Assembly: GCF_000238375.3 (NCBI RefSeq)
Contig: NZ_AHBZ03000025.1
Span: 16,915 to 80,914, forward strand
Source of the DNA: Pseudoalteromonas citrea
GTDB lineage: Bacteria; Pseudomonadota; Gammaproteobacteria; Enterobacterales; Alteromonadaceae
DNA: 64,000 nt
Direction: 5' to 3'
The translations under genes and the position numbers were made by a program. Of this stretch, positions 45,399-54,780 are shown in pieces (the first letter of the stretch is position 1; each line of letters starts with the position of its first letter). The notes under the pieces were generated by a model, which was not told where the DNA came from, did no database searches, and saw only the letters and a program-made list of their open reading frames with translations.

Positions 45399-45590
45399 AT
45401 GAAATTAAAATTAAATAAAAAAGCAGTAAAAAGTCTGTCTAACAATGACCAAACTTTAGGGAATGAGGCAACACCACTAATTGGTGGTGGAGGTCCGAAA
45501 CCAGGTCATATGAAGCCGGCTACAAACCATACGAATCCGGTCATATGTATGAGTTCACCAGTATGCTGGACAGTATCTTACTGCCGGTAA
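45399..45590 (+). CDS. Putative RiPP (lanthipeptide-like) precursor peptide
   Basis: 63 residues. Leader 1-28 begins MKLKLNKKAVKSLSNNDQ, a Lys/Leu/Asn-rich amphipathic start like class I lanthipeptide and related natural-product leaders, and runs through ATPLI to four glycines at 29-32. A linker rich in Pro/His/Asn follows, then a C-terminal tail NPVICMSSPVCWTVSYCR with Cys50, Cys56 and Cys62 among Ser/Thr. Such leader-GG-Cys/Ser/Thr layouts mark precursors processed by an export protease. AAGGA lies eight bases before the ATG and a strong terminator follows. No LanB, LanC, LanM, radical SAM or ABC exporter gene is in the window, so enzymes would act from elsewhere. The class is inferred. Confidence 0.6.
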   Translation: MKLKLNKKAVKSLSNNDQTLGNEATPLIGGGGPKPGHMKPATNHTNPVICMSSPVCWTVSYCR

Positions 45591-45651
45591 ATTGCCATTT
45601 GCTTTTGTGTTAACCGTAAAGCACGAATAGTAAAGGTTTCGATACGATTTT

Positions 45652-45676
45652 AAAGCAGCCATATGGCTGCTTTTTT
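45652..45676 (+). terminator. Terminator after the small peptide gene
   Basis: Perfect AAAGCAGCCAT/ATGGCTGCTTT palindrome followed by further T residues, about 62 bases after the peptide stop. The rest of the 45591-45902 gap shows nothing I can name. Confidence 0.88.
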
Positions 45677-45902
45677 AGTTTTTTATAACCCAAAATTCAT
45701 CATTTGATACCAGTCGATGTCTCGTTAAACATGTTTTTACGGGATGCGTGCAGCGTTATGATTGATGATGTTGTACTCATTACCATTTATGTCAAAACGC
45801 CTAGTAATACACACCTCATAAAGCTGCACTAAAAAAGAGCAGCCTCTTGCTTAGAGTTATAAGAATGAACCTCGTATCGTTTTAGCAACTTTTAAACGGT
45901 GC

Positions 45903-47381
45903 TCATTGATTGTTTGGCATTATGTTTAATGAATCCCACAGATCATCAACACGTTGTTTCGTTGTTTCATCCATAACAATGGGTTCACCCCACTCACGGT
46001 CTGTTTCACCAGCCCATTTATTGGTCGCATCCATACCCATTTTTGAGCCTAAGCCTGATACTGGAGAGGCAAAGTCTAAATAATCAATCGGTGTGTTCTC
46101 TATCATTGTGGTATCACGAGCTGGGTCCATACGTGTTGTAATAGCCCAAATTACATCATTCCAATCTCTTGCATTGACATCATCGTCGCACACTATGACG
46201 AATTTAGTGTACATAAATTGACGTAGAAATGACCATACGCCCATCATGACTCTTTTGGCATGCCCTGGATATTGCTTCTTCATAGTGACAATGGCCATGC
46301 GATAAGAGCAGCCTTCAGGAGGCAAGTAAAAATCGACAATTTCAGGGAATTGCTTTTGCAAAATTGGCACAAAGACTTCGTTGAGTGCAACCCCTAAAAT
46401 AGCTGGCTCATCAGGTGGGCGGCCAGTATAAGTACTATGGTATATTGGGTTTTCACGGTGGGTGATATGGGTAACGGTCATGACTGGGAAATCATCGACT
46501 TCATTGTAATACCCAGTGTGGTCACCGTAAGGTCCTTCAGGTGCCAGTTCACCTTGTTCAATATACCCTTCAAGGATAATTTCGGCGCTTGCAGGTACTT
46601 GTAGATCATTAGAGATTGATTTCACAACTTCAGTTTTAGAGCCGCGTAATAAGCCTGCAAACGCATATTCACTTAAGGTGTCTGGTACAGGGGTTACAGC
46701 CCCAAGTATGGTGGCCGGGTCGGCACCGAGTGCAACAGAAACTGGGTACGGCTCGCCAGGGTGCTCTTTACACCATTCTTGATAATCTAATGCGCCGCCA
46801 CGGTGAGATAGCCAGCGCATAATAATTTTATTTTTGCCCAATAGCTGTTGGCGGTATATACCTAAGTTTTGGCGTTTTTTATAAGGCCCCTTGGTAACTG
46901 TTAGACCCCAAGTGATTAGAGGTGCCGCGTCACCTGGCCAGCAATGCTGGATCGGGAGCTTGGTTAAATCAACGTCATCGCCGCTAAGCACGATTTGTTG
47001 GCATGGGGCTTTGCGTACCTCTTTAGCTGGCATGTTTAAAACTTGTTTAAAAACAGGTATTTGACCTAAGGCTTCTTTAATGCCTTTGGGTGGCTCAGGC
47101 TCTTTTAAAAAAGCCAAGAGCTTACCAACTTCACGTAGCTCACTGACATCAGTTTGGCCCATGCCCATGGCGACTCGTTTAGGGGTGCCAAACAAATTGG
47201 CCAGCACTGGGATATCAAACCCTTCTGGGTTTTCAAACAATAGTGCTGGACCTCCAGCCCGTAAAGTTCGATCAGCAATTTCAGTCATTTCTAATTTAGT
47301 TGAAATGGGCTGTGTGATCCGTACTAATTCACCTTGCTCTTCAAGGCGAGAGATAAAATCTCGTAAGTCTTTATATTTCAT
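45903..47381 (-). CDS. ubiD: 4-hydroxy-3-polyprenylbenzoate decarboxylase
   Basis: 492-residue cytosolic decarboxylase of ubiquinone synthesis, dependent on the prenylated FMN made by Ubi[44 protein letters not shown], the catalytic region [18 protein letters not shown] and [23 protein letters not shown] are typical of UbiD. Normal length. Confidence 0.97.
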   Translation of the reverse strand: MKYKDLRDFISRLEEQGELVRITQPISTKLEMTEIADRTLRAGGPALLFENPEGFDIPVLANLFGTPKRVAMGMGQTDVSELREVGKLLAFLKEPEPPKGIKEALGQIPVFKQVLNMPAKEVRKAPCQQIVLSGDDVDLTKLPIQHCWPGDAAPLITWGLTVTKGPYKKRQNLGIYRQQLLGKNKIIMRWLSHRGGALDYQEWCKEHPGEPYPVSVALGADPATILGAVTPVPDTLSEYAFAGLLRGSKTEVVKSISNDLQVPASAEIILEGYIEQGELAPEGPYGDHTGYYNEVDDFPVMTVTHITHRENPIYHSTYTGRPPDEPAILGVALNEVFVPILQKQFPEIVDFYLPPEGCSYRMAIVTMKKQYPGHAKRVMMGVWSFLRQFMYTKFVIVCDDDVNARDWNDVIWAITTRMDPARDTTMIENTPIDYLDFASPVSGLGSKMGMDATNKWAGETDREWGEPIVMDETTKQRVDDLWDSLNIMPNNQ

Positions 47382-47581
47382 TTTGCTATTAGGCCACCTA
47401 AAGTTATTACGCAGTATATCAAGCCATGTGTGAAATGGCAGCTAAAGCTGTTATACGCACATGACTGTAAGCCGCTCACCTGTAGCTATAATTAATCCTT
47501 TATTTAATATTGTGCAATACTTATAAATTGGCGTATTTTCATTGAGGTCGGTTTGCACTATAGTCTTTATCTGGGCCTAAT

Positions 47582-50209
47582 TTGTATACTGTGGTGGCTG
47601 GATTGAAAATAATTACAACAATAGTCAGTGTCGTTTTGTTACTTTATTGTAGTATCGGTAAAGCCGTGGATTTACCGGCACAGGTCTTTCGCAATAATAG
47701 TGCCGTGATGTTAATTATTGACCCAAGCTCTGGGCAAATTACTGCTGCAAATAATGCCGCTGCTGCGTTTTATGGTTACGCAGAATCTGAATTGCTTACA
47801 CTGCGTATCCAAGACATTAATCAGTTTACAGCAGAGCAAGTGGCAATTGAGCGAAAAAACGCCGTGGCGGAAGGGCGCAACTATTTTATTTTTCGTCATC
47901 AATTAGCAGATCAAACGATTCGCACCGTGAGTGTGTATTCGGTCCCTTTTCGCGATAAAAATAATGAAATTAAATTATTTTCAATTATTCAAGATATAAG
48001 CGAACAACGGTTTTTACAACAATCACTATGGCATTATCAGGCCAACTTAGAGCAACAAGTTGTGTTACAAACACAAGAAATTAAGCAAGTTAACCAATCG
48101 CAAACGTTATTATTAAGTGTGGTTATTGTGGTCTTGTGCGGCGCAACATTGATATTGGGGGTATTTTTAATGCGGTTACGCCGTGCTAAAAAACGCTCTG
48201 AGTCTCAAGGAGCAAGGTTAAGTGCTATTTTCGATGCGATTGGTGACTACTTAATATTCACCAATGATCATGGCAAGATTTTATCAGCTAACTCTCGTGT
48301 TTCAGATGACTTTACATTTATTGGAGGCATGCTGAATAATTCAATCAATACACTGTTTCCTGGTATTGAGTGCCTCTTTGAAGCTTCATATTCAAATAAA
48401 GAATGCGAGGTTAGGCTGCAAGGTCAAAGCCGAATCTTTAGCGTGACCAAAAGTGATGTACGAGACGCTAAAGACGTACGATTGGGTTTTATTTATGTCT
48501 TGCAAGATATTACCGTACGGCTTGCGAATGAACGTGAGCAGCGCTTAGCCAGCACCGTATTTTCTACGACCAGCGAAGGAGTATTAGTATCTGATAAAGA
48601 TAATAATATCCAGATGGTAAATCGAGCCTTTAGCCAAATAACGGGCTATAGCTCAGAAGAGGTGCTAGGTGAATCACCTGCGTTATTCAATTCAGGTAGG
48701 CATGGCCCCGCTTTTTTTAAGCAGTTATATCGTGAATTACATGAACATGGTCATTGGGAAGGAGAGATTTGGAATCGACGCAAGGCTGGAGAGGTCTATC
48801 CGAGTTGGCTACAGGTGTCGGCCGTATTTGATGAAGCACACAATATTGAAATGTATGTGGCGCTATTTAATGACATTACATCACGGAAAAATCATGAGCA
48901 AATGATGTGGCAACAAGCCAACTTTGATACGTTAACTGGACTGGCGAATCGCTTACATTTTCATGAACAATTTGACCACAGTTTAGATCGCGCCAAAACA
49001 CACGCTAGCCGACTCGCCATTTGTTTTATTGATTTGGATAGATTTAAGGCAGTAAATGATACTTTGGGTCACCACATTGGCGATTTGTTGCTCATCGAGG
49101 CGGCGCAGCGTTTAAAAGAGTGCACGCGTAGTTCTGATATAGTTGCGCGCCTGGGTGGAGATGAGTTTGCCTTACTGTTACCAGATATTGATACCATTAG
49201 TGATATAGAAAAAATAGCTAATAAAGTGCTACAACAACTTGCGGCCCCGTTTGAACTTGAAGGTCATGAAACATTTGTATCGGGCAGTATGGGTATTACC
49301 TTTTTCCCAGATGATGGGGGAGACAGAAAAGCGTTATTACGCAATGCAGATAGTGCGATGTATAAGGCCAAAGAGCATGGCCGTAATTGCTATCAATTTT
49401 ATACTGCGGCTATGCATGAACATGCTCAGGCTAGGCGGCAATTAGAGGGGGCATTACATAAGGCGCTGTCAAACCAAGAATTAAAAGTATTTTACCAACC
49501 AATAGTGAGTTCTGATGGTCAGCATATTGGTTCTGAAGCGCTGCTGCGCTGGCATAATGAGGTTTTGGGGCTGGTGCCTCCAGATAAGTTCATCCCCATT
49601 TGTGAAGAGCTTGGGTTAATTGTAACGATTGGGGAGTGGGTGTTATATCAAGCTTGTTCACAAGCAAAAGCTTGGTGCGATCGTATTCAGCAGTCATTTT
49701 TTGTGACGGTAAACGTATCGAGTATTCAGTTTCAGCGAGCCGATATGGCACAGGTAATTGCTCGAGTGCTAAAGGAAACCGGTTTGGCGCACCACTGTTT
49801 AACAATTGAAATCACAGAAACAGTGCTAGCAGATAATTCAGATAATATTTTACAGCAACTTAACGCGCTTCGTGATTTGGGCGTTGAACTGGCGATTGAT
49901 GACTTTGGTACAGGTTACTCATCTTTAAGCTATTTAAAACGTTTTCCGTTGTCGAAATTGAAAATCGATCGGGCATTTATTCGAGATTTGCCAAATGACC
50001 AAGAAGATAGGGCGCTGGTGAAGGCGATTATTTCAATGGCGGGTAATTTAAATCTCACGGTGGTGGCTGAAGGGGTTGAAACACAGCCTCAGCTAGACTT
50101 TTTACGGACATTGAAATGTGACTATAGCCAAGGCTACTTGCATAGTAAGCCAATTCCCGCATTAGAATTTGAACATTGGCTTACTGAGCAAGTGATTGAG
50201 TTACCTTAG
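47582..50209 (+). CDS. PAS-GGDEF-EAL membrane protein (c-di-GMP turnover)
   Basis: 875 residues: an N-terminal signal or membrane segment, PAS (about 35-145), a membrane helix (about 175-200), two more PAS domains (about 212-430), GGDEF with intact GGDEF near residue 524 and an RSSD I-site five residues before, and an EAL domain (SEALLRW near 650, EITETVL, DDFGTGYSSLSYLKRFPLSKLKIDR). Both catalytic domains look active, so it could make or destroy c-di-GMP depending on the PAS signal. The true start is unsure: TTG at 47582, GTG at 47591 or TTG at 47603 are possible. Its end overlaps the next gene by four bases. Confidence 0.92.
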   Translation: MYTVVAGLKIITTIVSVVLLLYCSIGKAVDLPAQVFRNNSAVMLIIDPSSGQITAANNAAAAFYGYAESELLTLRIQDINQFTAEQVAIERKNAVAEGRNYFIFRHQLADQTIRTVSVYSVPFRDKNNEIKLFSIIQDISEQRFLQQSLWHYQANLEQQVVLQTQEIKQVNQSQTLLLSVVIVVLCGATLILGVFLMRLRRAKKRSESQGARLSAIFDAIGDYLIFTNDHGKILSANSRVSDDFTFIGGMLNNSINTLFPGIECLFEASYSNKECEVRLQGQSRIFSVTKSDVRDAKDVRLGFIYVLQDITVRLANEREQRLASTVFSTTSEGVLVSDKDNNIQMVNRAFSQITGYSSEEVLGESPALFNSGRHGPAFFKQLYRELHEHGHWEGEIWNRRKAGEVYPSWLQVSAVFDEAHNIEMYVALFNDITSRKNHEQMMWQQANFDTLTGLANRLHFHEQFDHSLDRAKTHASRLAICFIDLDRFKAVNDTLGHHIGDLLLIEAAQRLKECTRSSDIVARLGGDEFALLLPDIDTISDIEKIANKVLQQLAAPFELEGHETFVSGSMGITFFPDDGGDRKALLRNADSAMYKAKEHGRNCYQFYTAAMHEHAQARRQLEGALHKALSNQELKVFYQPIVSSDGQHIGSEALLRWHNEVLGLVPPDKFIPICEELGLIVTIGEWVLYQACSQAKAWCDRIQQSFFVTVNVSSIQFQRADMAQVIARVLKETGLAHHCLTIEITETVLADNSDNILQQLNALRDLGVELAIDDFGTGYSSLSYLKRFPLSKLKIDRAFIRDLPNDQEDRALVKAIISMAGNLNLTVVAEGVETQPQLDFLRTLKCDYSQGYLHSKPIPALEFEHWLTEQVIELP

Positions 50210-51042
50210 TTTACATCGTTAGGGATGTGTTGTTTGCAATAGAGAGGCTGGCTTTCACAAAGCAGGTTTAAAGCGTGTTGAGCCCGTTGGTGGCCTTGGA
50301 TTGCAGCCTTTTGGTACCAGTAATGCGCTTGTGCAAGGTTGATGTTTGTACCCTCACCGAGTTCAAGCATCCCCGCTAAATTGTATTGTGCCCACGCATC
50401 TCCTGCTTCGGCGGCAGTGTTAAACGCAGCCAGTGCGAGAATAAAGTCTTTTTGCTGATATAAGCGGATCCCTTCACTATTGTGCACCGTGAGGCCTAGG
50501 TTAGAGGTGATTTTATGATTAATCGGCAGCGGCTTTTGGCGCTGTTTTACAATGCCACCCATGACATAAATATCTTTTGCTCGATAGGCATCATCTATCG
50601 CATCAATCTTGAAAAGCGGGGCTAACTGGGTACGTTCAAACGTCAAGCGTTCAGAACGAAAAAAACTATCTAGCATGAGAGAGTCTAATTTGATTGCACG
50701 TATGGCATCACGTTTGCGTCGGTAAGTTATATCACTTTGTGCCAACACAACTTGATTTTCACCCACTTGTCGTACTTGAGCGATACGATATTGCGGTTGA
50801 TATTGTCGCTCAGTCTGGATCCGGCCTAAGTCAACAATATAGACATCATCAATTTTAGGGCTTTGTAAAAGTTGCTGCTGTAGCACAATACTTTGCGTAT
50901 GAGAGACGTACATATAGCCTGCACCCAGTATTGATACTATAAGTAATAAATAGCGATAATGCTTTACCACGATACGTTCAATAATATCGTGCAGGGAAAA
51001 GAGGCATTGCAAAATAGGTGATAGCCACGTCGTTAAGGCCAT
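50206..51042 (-). CDS. Sel1-repeat membrane-anchored protein
   Basis: 278 residues with one N-terminal membrane helix (about 31-47), a central region without recognisable domain, and two Sel1/TPR-like repeats near the C-terminus (AFNTAAEAGDAWAQYNLAGM, AHYWYQKAAIQGHQRAQHAL). Sel1 repeats usually mediate protein contacts in the periplasm. Function unknown. Convergent with, and overlapping by four bases, the GGDEF-EAL gene. Confidence 0.78.
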   Translation of the reverse strand: MALTTWLSPILQCLFSLHDIIERIVVKHYRYLLLIVSILGAGYMYVSHTQSIVLQQQLLQSPKIDDVYIVDLGRIQTERQYQPQYRIAQVRQVGENQVVLAQSDITYRRKRDAIRAIKLDSLMLDSFFRSERLTFERTQLAPLFKIDAIDDAYRAKDIYVMGGIVKQRQKPLPINHKITSNLGLTVHNSEGIRLYQQKDFILALAAFNTAAEAGDAWAQYNLAGMLELGEGTNINLAQAHYWYQKAAIQGHQRAQHALNLLCESQPLYCKQHIPNDVN

Positions 51043-51208
51043 AACATTTCTCTTTTATAGTGAATGAAATAGAAGTTAAATAGTATGAAAATCAATCATG
51101 TGGAGCAATGATTCTTGCTCTGTAAAGTGTAAGCGTTTGTAACGTGGGTGCAGTCAGTAGTAGCTATGAATAAGCCTACTACTGACAGGGTATATCAGGG
51201 AAGTGAGA

Positions 51209-52597
51209 TTATTTTCCTGATATTTTTGTTTTAGCATCTGCGGCCATCATGGCGAATACAGCATAGGTTGCGGTGTTCTGTTGCAGTTTTTTAGGATCAA
51301 CTTTATCTAATGTATCGTCAGCGGTATGGTGATAATCAAAATAATCAGTACCATCTTGGTGTAGTTCAAATATGGCTGCTGATGTTGCATTGCGAAGTGG
51401 AATCAAATCAGGACCTCCTCGAGCTGCATTTTTACGAATATATTTTACATTCAATGGCGCTAATTGCTTGGCGATTTCACGGACAACTGGCAGTGCATCG
51501 GCGGCAACATTAGATTCAAACCCGTATACAACGTCAGCACCAAAGTCAGACTCTGCGGCTGCGACGATATTATCGAGCGTCTTTTCATGACGTTTGAAAT
51601 AGGCTTTTGCACCCCATAGACCAAGTTCTTCTGCGGCAAATAAAACAACTCGAACACTACGTTTAGGACGTTTTACATCACTGATATGTTTTGCGGCTGC
51701 CATGGTTAATGCCACGCCAGCGCCATCATCTAGCGCGCCGGTACCAAGGTCCCAAGAATCCAGGTGACCACCAATAAGTACATATTGCTCGGGGTACTGT
51801 GTGCCATTGAACTGACCAATGACGTTATAGCTGGTGCCTTCGCCTAAATCTTCAGTTTGAATATTCAGCTTTACCTGTACTTTATGACCGCTTTTAAATA
51901 AACGAGCGAGTTGATCCGCATCGGGGTTGGCTACCGCCGTTGCTGGGATTTTGGTCACGCCGGTTTTATAATGACTACCGCCTGTGTGCGCAAAGCGATG
52001 ATGACTGGTGCTCACTGAGCGCATCATGTAGGCGATGGCTCCTTTTTTGGCTGCTTCTACTGCGCCACTATTACGGGCTTTTACCGCCGGTCCATAACCA
52101 TTTCCATCAATGTGGCGATTCATGCGATAGTTAATAAATGCGATTTTGCCTTTTAGGCTGCCTTCAGGTGAAGCAATGAGCTCATCTAAAGTTTCAAAAA
52201 ACACCACATCAGCTTGGATGCCGGATTTAGGTGTACTCACACTATTTCCAAGCGCCGTTAAGTGCAGAGGTTGTTCACTTGGTGTGATGATTGACGCTGA
52301 TTCATGATATCGGCGCCAATGTGGAAAGGTAGCAGGCTCAATCCACACTTTATCGAAGCCTAATGCCTTAAATTGTGATTGTGCCCACTCAACTGCTTTT
52401 TTATCATTTTCGGTGCCCGGTAAACGAGGACCAATTTCTGTGGTTAAAGATTCAAGGATCTGCCAACTCAAATCACTCTTCAATGCGGCTTCACGCACTT
52501 GTGCAACTTGCTGAAGTTGTTCTGGTGAAAACTCTTGAGCGTGAACTGTGCTAGAGATACAACTCACTAAACATAACGTACTAAATAGTTTTTTCAT
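51209..52597 (-). CDS. Exported M28 family zinc aminopeptidase/carboxypeptidase
   Basis: 462 residues: signal peptide (1-20, VHAQEF), then a PA-like insert (about 130-250) and an M28 catalytic domain. Zinc ligands are visible in IGGHLDSWDLGTGALDDGAGV, FAAEELGLWGAKAYF and DYFDYHHTADDTLDKVDP. The domain order matches carboxypeptidase Q-type peptidases that release amino acids from short peptides. A good AAGGAC ribosome site precedes the ATG. Confidence 0.93.
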   Translation of the reverse strand: MKKLFSTLCLVSCISSTVHAQEFSPEQLQQVAQVREAALKSDLSWQILESLTTEIGPRLPGTENDKKAVEWAQSQFKALGFDKVWIEPATFPHWRRYHESASIITPSEQPLHLTALGNSVSTPKSGIQADVVFFETLDELIASPEGSLKGKIAFINYRMNRHIDGNGYGPAVKARNSGAVEAAKKGAIAYMMRSVSTSHHRFAHTGGSHYKTGVTKIPATAVANPDADQLARLFKSGHKVQVKLNIQTEDLGEGTSYNVIGQFNGTQYPEQYVLIGGHLDSWDLGTGALDDGAGVALTMAAAKHISDVKRPKRSVRVVLFAAEELGLWGAKAYFKRHEKTLDNIVAAAESDFGADVVYGFESNVAADALPVVREIAKQLAPLNVKYIRKNAARGGPDLIPLRNATSAAIFELHQDGTDYFDYHHTADDTLDKVDPKKLQQNTATYAVFAMMAADAKTKISGK

Positions 52598-52752
52598 GAT
52601 GTCCTTGGTATTACAGCTGAGTACAAAACATTATTGTGGCATTAACAAAAGGTGATGCAAACGTAAATGAGATCAAATACTGTGCACTGCGATATTCGTA
52701 GCGCGTTTAATCTGCTAAAATTGGGCATATTTTTTATTGATGAGATAGTACC

Positions 52753-54141
52753 GTGAGCGCAACCGCTTTTAACACTTTGCCTTTAGAGCAGGCACTTTTA
52801 GATACCGTGAGTGATTTGGGTTATAAAAACATGACCCCAGTGCAAGCACAAAGTTTGCCTGTCATATTATCTGGAAAAGATGTCATTGCCCAAGCTAAAA
52901 CGGGTTCTGGCAAAACGGCAGCGTTCAGCTTAGGCGTACTATCTCGCTTAAATGTCGCACGTTTTCGCATTCAAGGGTTGGTATTATGCCCGACGCGTGA
53001 GCTGGCTGAGCAGGTTGCGACTGAAATGCGCAAATTGGCACGCGGCATTCACAATATTAAAATTCTTACTTTATGTGGCGGTGTGCCCATTGGTCCGCAA
53101 ATTGGCTCGTTAGAACATGGTGCACATATCATTGTTGGCACGCCTGGGCGTATTGAAGATCACTTATTTAAAGGCACGCTTAATTTTAATGAAGTATCGA
53201 CGTTAGTGCTCGATGAAGCTGATCAAATGCTTGATATGGGCTTTGCTGATGCACTAGATAATATTGTGAGCTACTTACCAGATGACCGTCAAAACCTCAT
53301 GTTTAGCGCGACATTTCCAAAACGTATTGAAGCGATCTCAGAGCGTGTCATGGATCAACCTGAAATGGTAAAGGTTGAAGACCAAGTAGTTAACACCAGT
53401 ATTAAGCAACTGTTTTATAAGCTAGATAATAACAAGCTGCGGTTTAACACTTTACGTTTATTATTATTACAAAATAAACCGCAAAGCTGTGTGGTGTTTT
53501 GTAACACTAAAGTTGAAACGCAAAAAGTGTGTGACGACTTACAAGATGCGGCATTTAATGCGGTGGCACTGCATGGTGACCTAGAACAACGCGACCGCGA
53601 ACAGACTCTCATTCGCTTTGCTAATAAAAGTGCGTCTATTTTGGTGGCCACTGACGTAGCTGCTCGGGGCTTAGATATCGACGATATGGACATGGTGATC
53701 AATTACCATTTAGCGCATGATGCACAAACGCATGTACACCGTGTTGGCCGCACGGGGCGTGGTGGTAAGAAAGGCCTTGCTTGCTCAATTTATGGTGAAA
53801 GTGAAGAGTTTAAAGTCGCGCAAATTGGTGATGTGTATGATCGTGACTTTGAACCATCTCAAGTACCAGCGCATAGCTTGTTAGATAAAGCACCATACAA
53901 ACCAGAGATGATCACCTTGCAAATAGATGGCGGTAAAAAGCAAAAAGTACGTCCCGGTGACATAGTCGGCAGCTTAACCGGTGAGCAAGGGATCGCATTT
54001 GCGCAAATAGGCAAAATAAATGTATTAGATAATACTGCGTATGTTGCCGTAGCAAGAGATGCGTCTAAGCCAGCATTTCGAAAGCTAAGTGAAGGAAAGT
54101 TGAAAGGGCGTAAGTTTAGGGTACGTCGGATTAATCACTAG
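52753..54141 (+). CDS. dbpA: ATP-dependent RNA helicase DbpA
   Basis: 462-residue DEAD-box helicase acting in 50S subunit assembly. Motifs: Q motif (MTPVQAQSLP), AKTGSGKTAAF, PTRELAEQV, VLDEADQML (DEAD), [30 protein letters not shown]. The C-terminal 75 residues form the DbpA RNA-binding domain that recognises 23S hairpin 92. The start is a GTG. Its terminator lies inside the overlapping convergent DnaJ-related gene. Confidence 0.95.
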   Translation: MSATAFNTLPLEQALLDTVSDLGYKNMTPVQAQSLPVILSGKDVIAQAKTGSGKTAAFSLGVLSRLNVARFRIQGLVLCPTRELAEQVATEMRKLARGIHNIKILTLCGGVPIGPQIGSLEHGAHIIVGTPGRIEDHLFKGTLNFNEVSTLVLDEADQMLDMGFADALDNIVSYLPDDRQNLMFSATFPKRIEAISERVMDQPEMVKVEDQVVNTSIKQLFYKLDNNKLRFNTLRLLLLQNKPQSCVVFCNTKVETQKVCDDLQDAAFNAVALHGDLEQRDREQTLIRFANKSASILVATDVAARGLDIDDMDMVINYHLAHDAQTHVHRVGRTGRGGKKGLACSIYGESEEFKVAQIGDVYDRDFEPSQVPAHSLLDKAPYKPEMITLQIDGGKKQKVRPGDIVGSLTGEQGIAFAQIGKINVLDNTAYVAVARDASKPAFRKLSEGKLKGRKFRVRRINH

Positions 54142-54709
54142 CCGCAGATTTTAGCGTTAGGTACTCATCGTGACACTGTTTAAAAACCTCGCCGTCAGCG
54201 GGGTTTTTATCTGGGTGGTGTATCAATGCAAGCTGTCGCCACCTTTTCTGAAGTTGCTTGTGCGTAAATGGGTAGGGCAGTTGCCAAGTTTCGCATAAGT
54301 TGTGTAGTTCTTCGGGAGTTAAAGTAAGGGCTGGCTCATGGCGATAAATATTTTGCCAAAACTGCGTCAGTAAATCCTCTATTTCTTGCGCACTGGTATC
54401 ATAATTATGCCAGTCTAAATAATAGTCTTTTAACGGGTTATTAATTACTAACTCCTTTCTTAGCGTTGCAGTGAGATAAATACTCATGCTGTCGATATGT
54501 AAATATTGCCCACTGACGAGTAACTCATCTTGTAACTGAAATAACGCATTCATAACTAAAAAATTTTTTTTAAATAGCGCTTTGTTTGGCTCATTATCTA
54601 GCTGTGGTAAATATCCTTGCTCCCCCAGTAGTGCGACTAAAGTATGAACTTTATACGTTTTACCTGTAGAGAGTTCAATAAATATAATATCCAGTAGCGG
54701 GTTGAACAT
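54131..54709 (-). CDS. DnaJ-related protein with C-terminal J domain
   Basis: 192 residues: an N-terminal DNAJ-related region (about 1-125, beginning FNPLLDIIFIELSTGKTYKVHTL) and a J domain at the C-terminus with the HPD motif in LIHHPDKNPADG. J domains stimulate DnaK; the partner for this family is not known. It overlaps dbpA by 11 bases and the HPDKNPADG codons form the dbpA terminator hairpin. Confidence 0.87.
   Translation of the reverse strand: MFNPLLDIIFIELSTGKTYKVHTLVALLGEQGYLPQLDNEPNKALFKKNFLVMNALFQLQDELLVSGQYLHIDSMSIYLTATLRKELVINNPLKDYYLDWHNYDTSAQEIEDLLTQFWQNIYRHEPALTLTPEELHNLCETWQLPYPFTHKQLQKRWRQLALIHHPDKNPADGEVFKQCHDEYLTLKSAASD
54182..54209. terminator. Bidirectional-looking terminator inside the J-domain codons
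   Basis: AAAAACC...GGTTTTT outer stem plus CGC/GCG inner pairs around CGTCA, 40 bases after the dbpA stop. It is flanked by A and T runs on both sides and so could act on either strand. Confidence 0.75.
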
Positions 54710-54780
54710 TGTTCGATCTTTTTAGTTAGTGTATCTTCACCTTAGCATAATTAAATTTCGTATTTCAACGAGGGTCAAGG

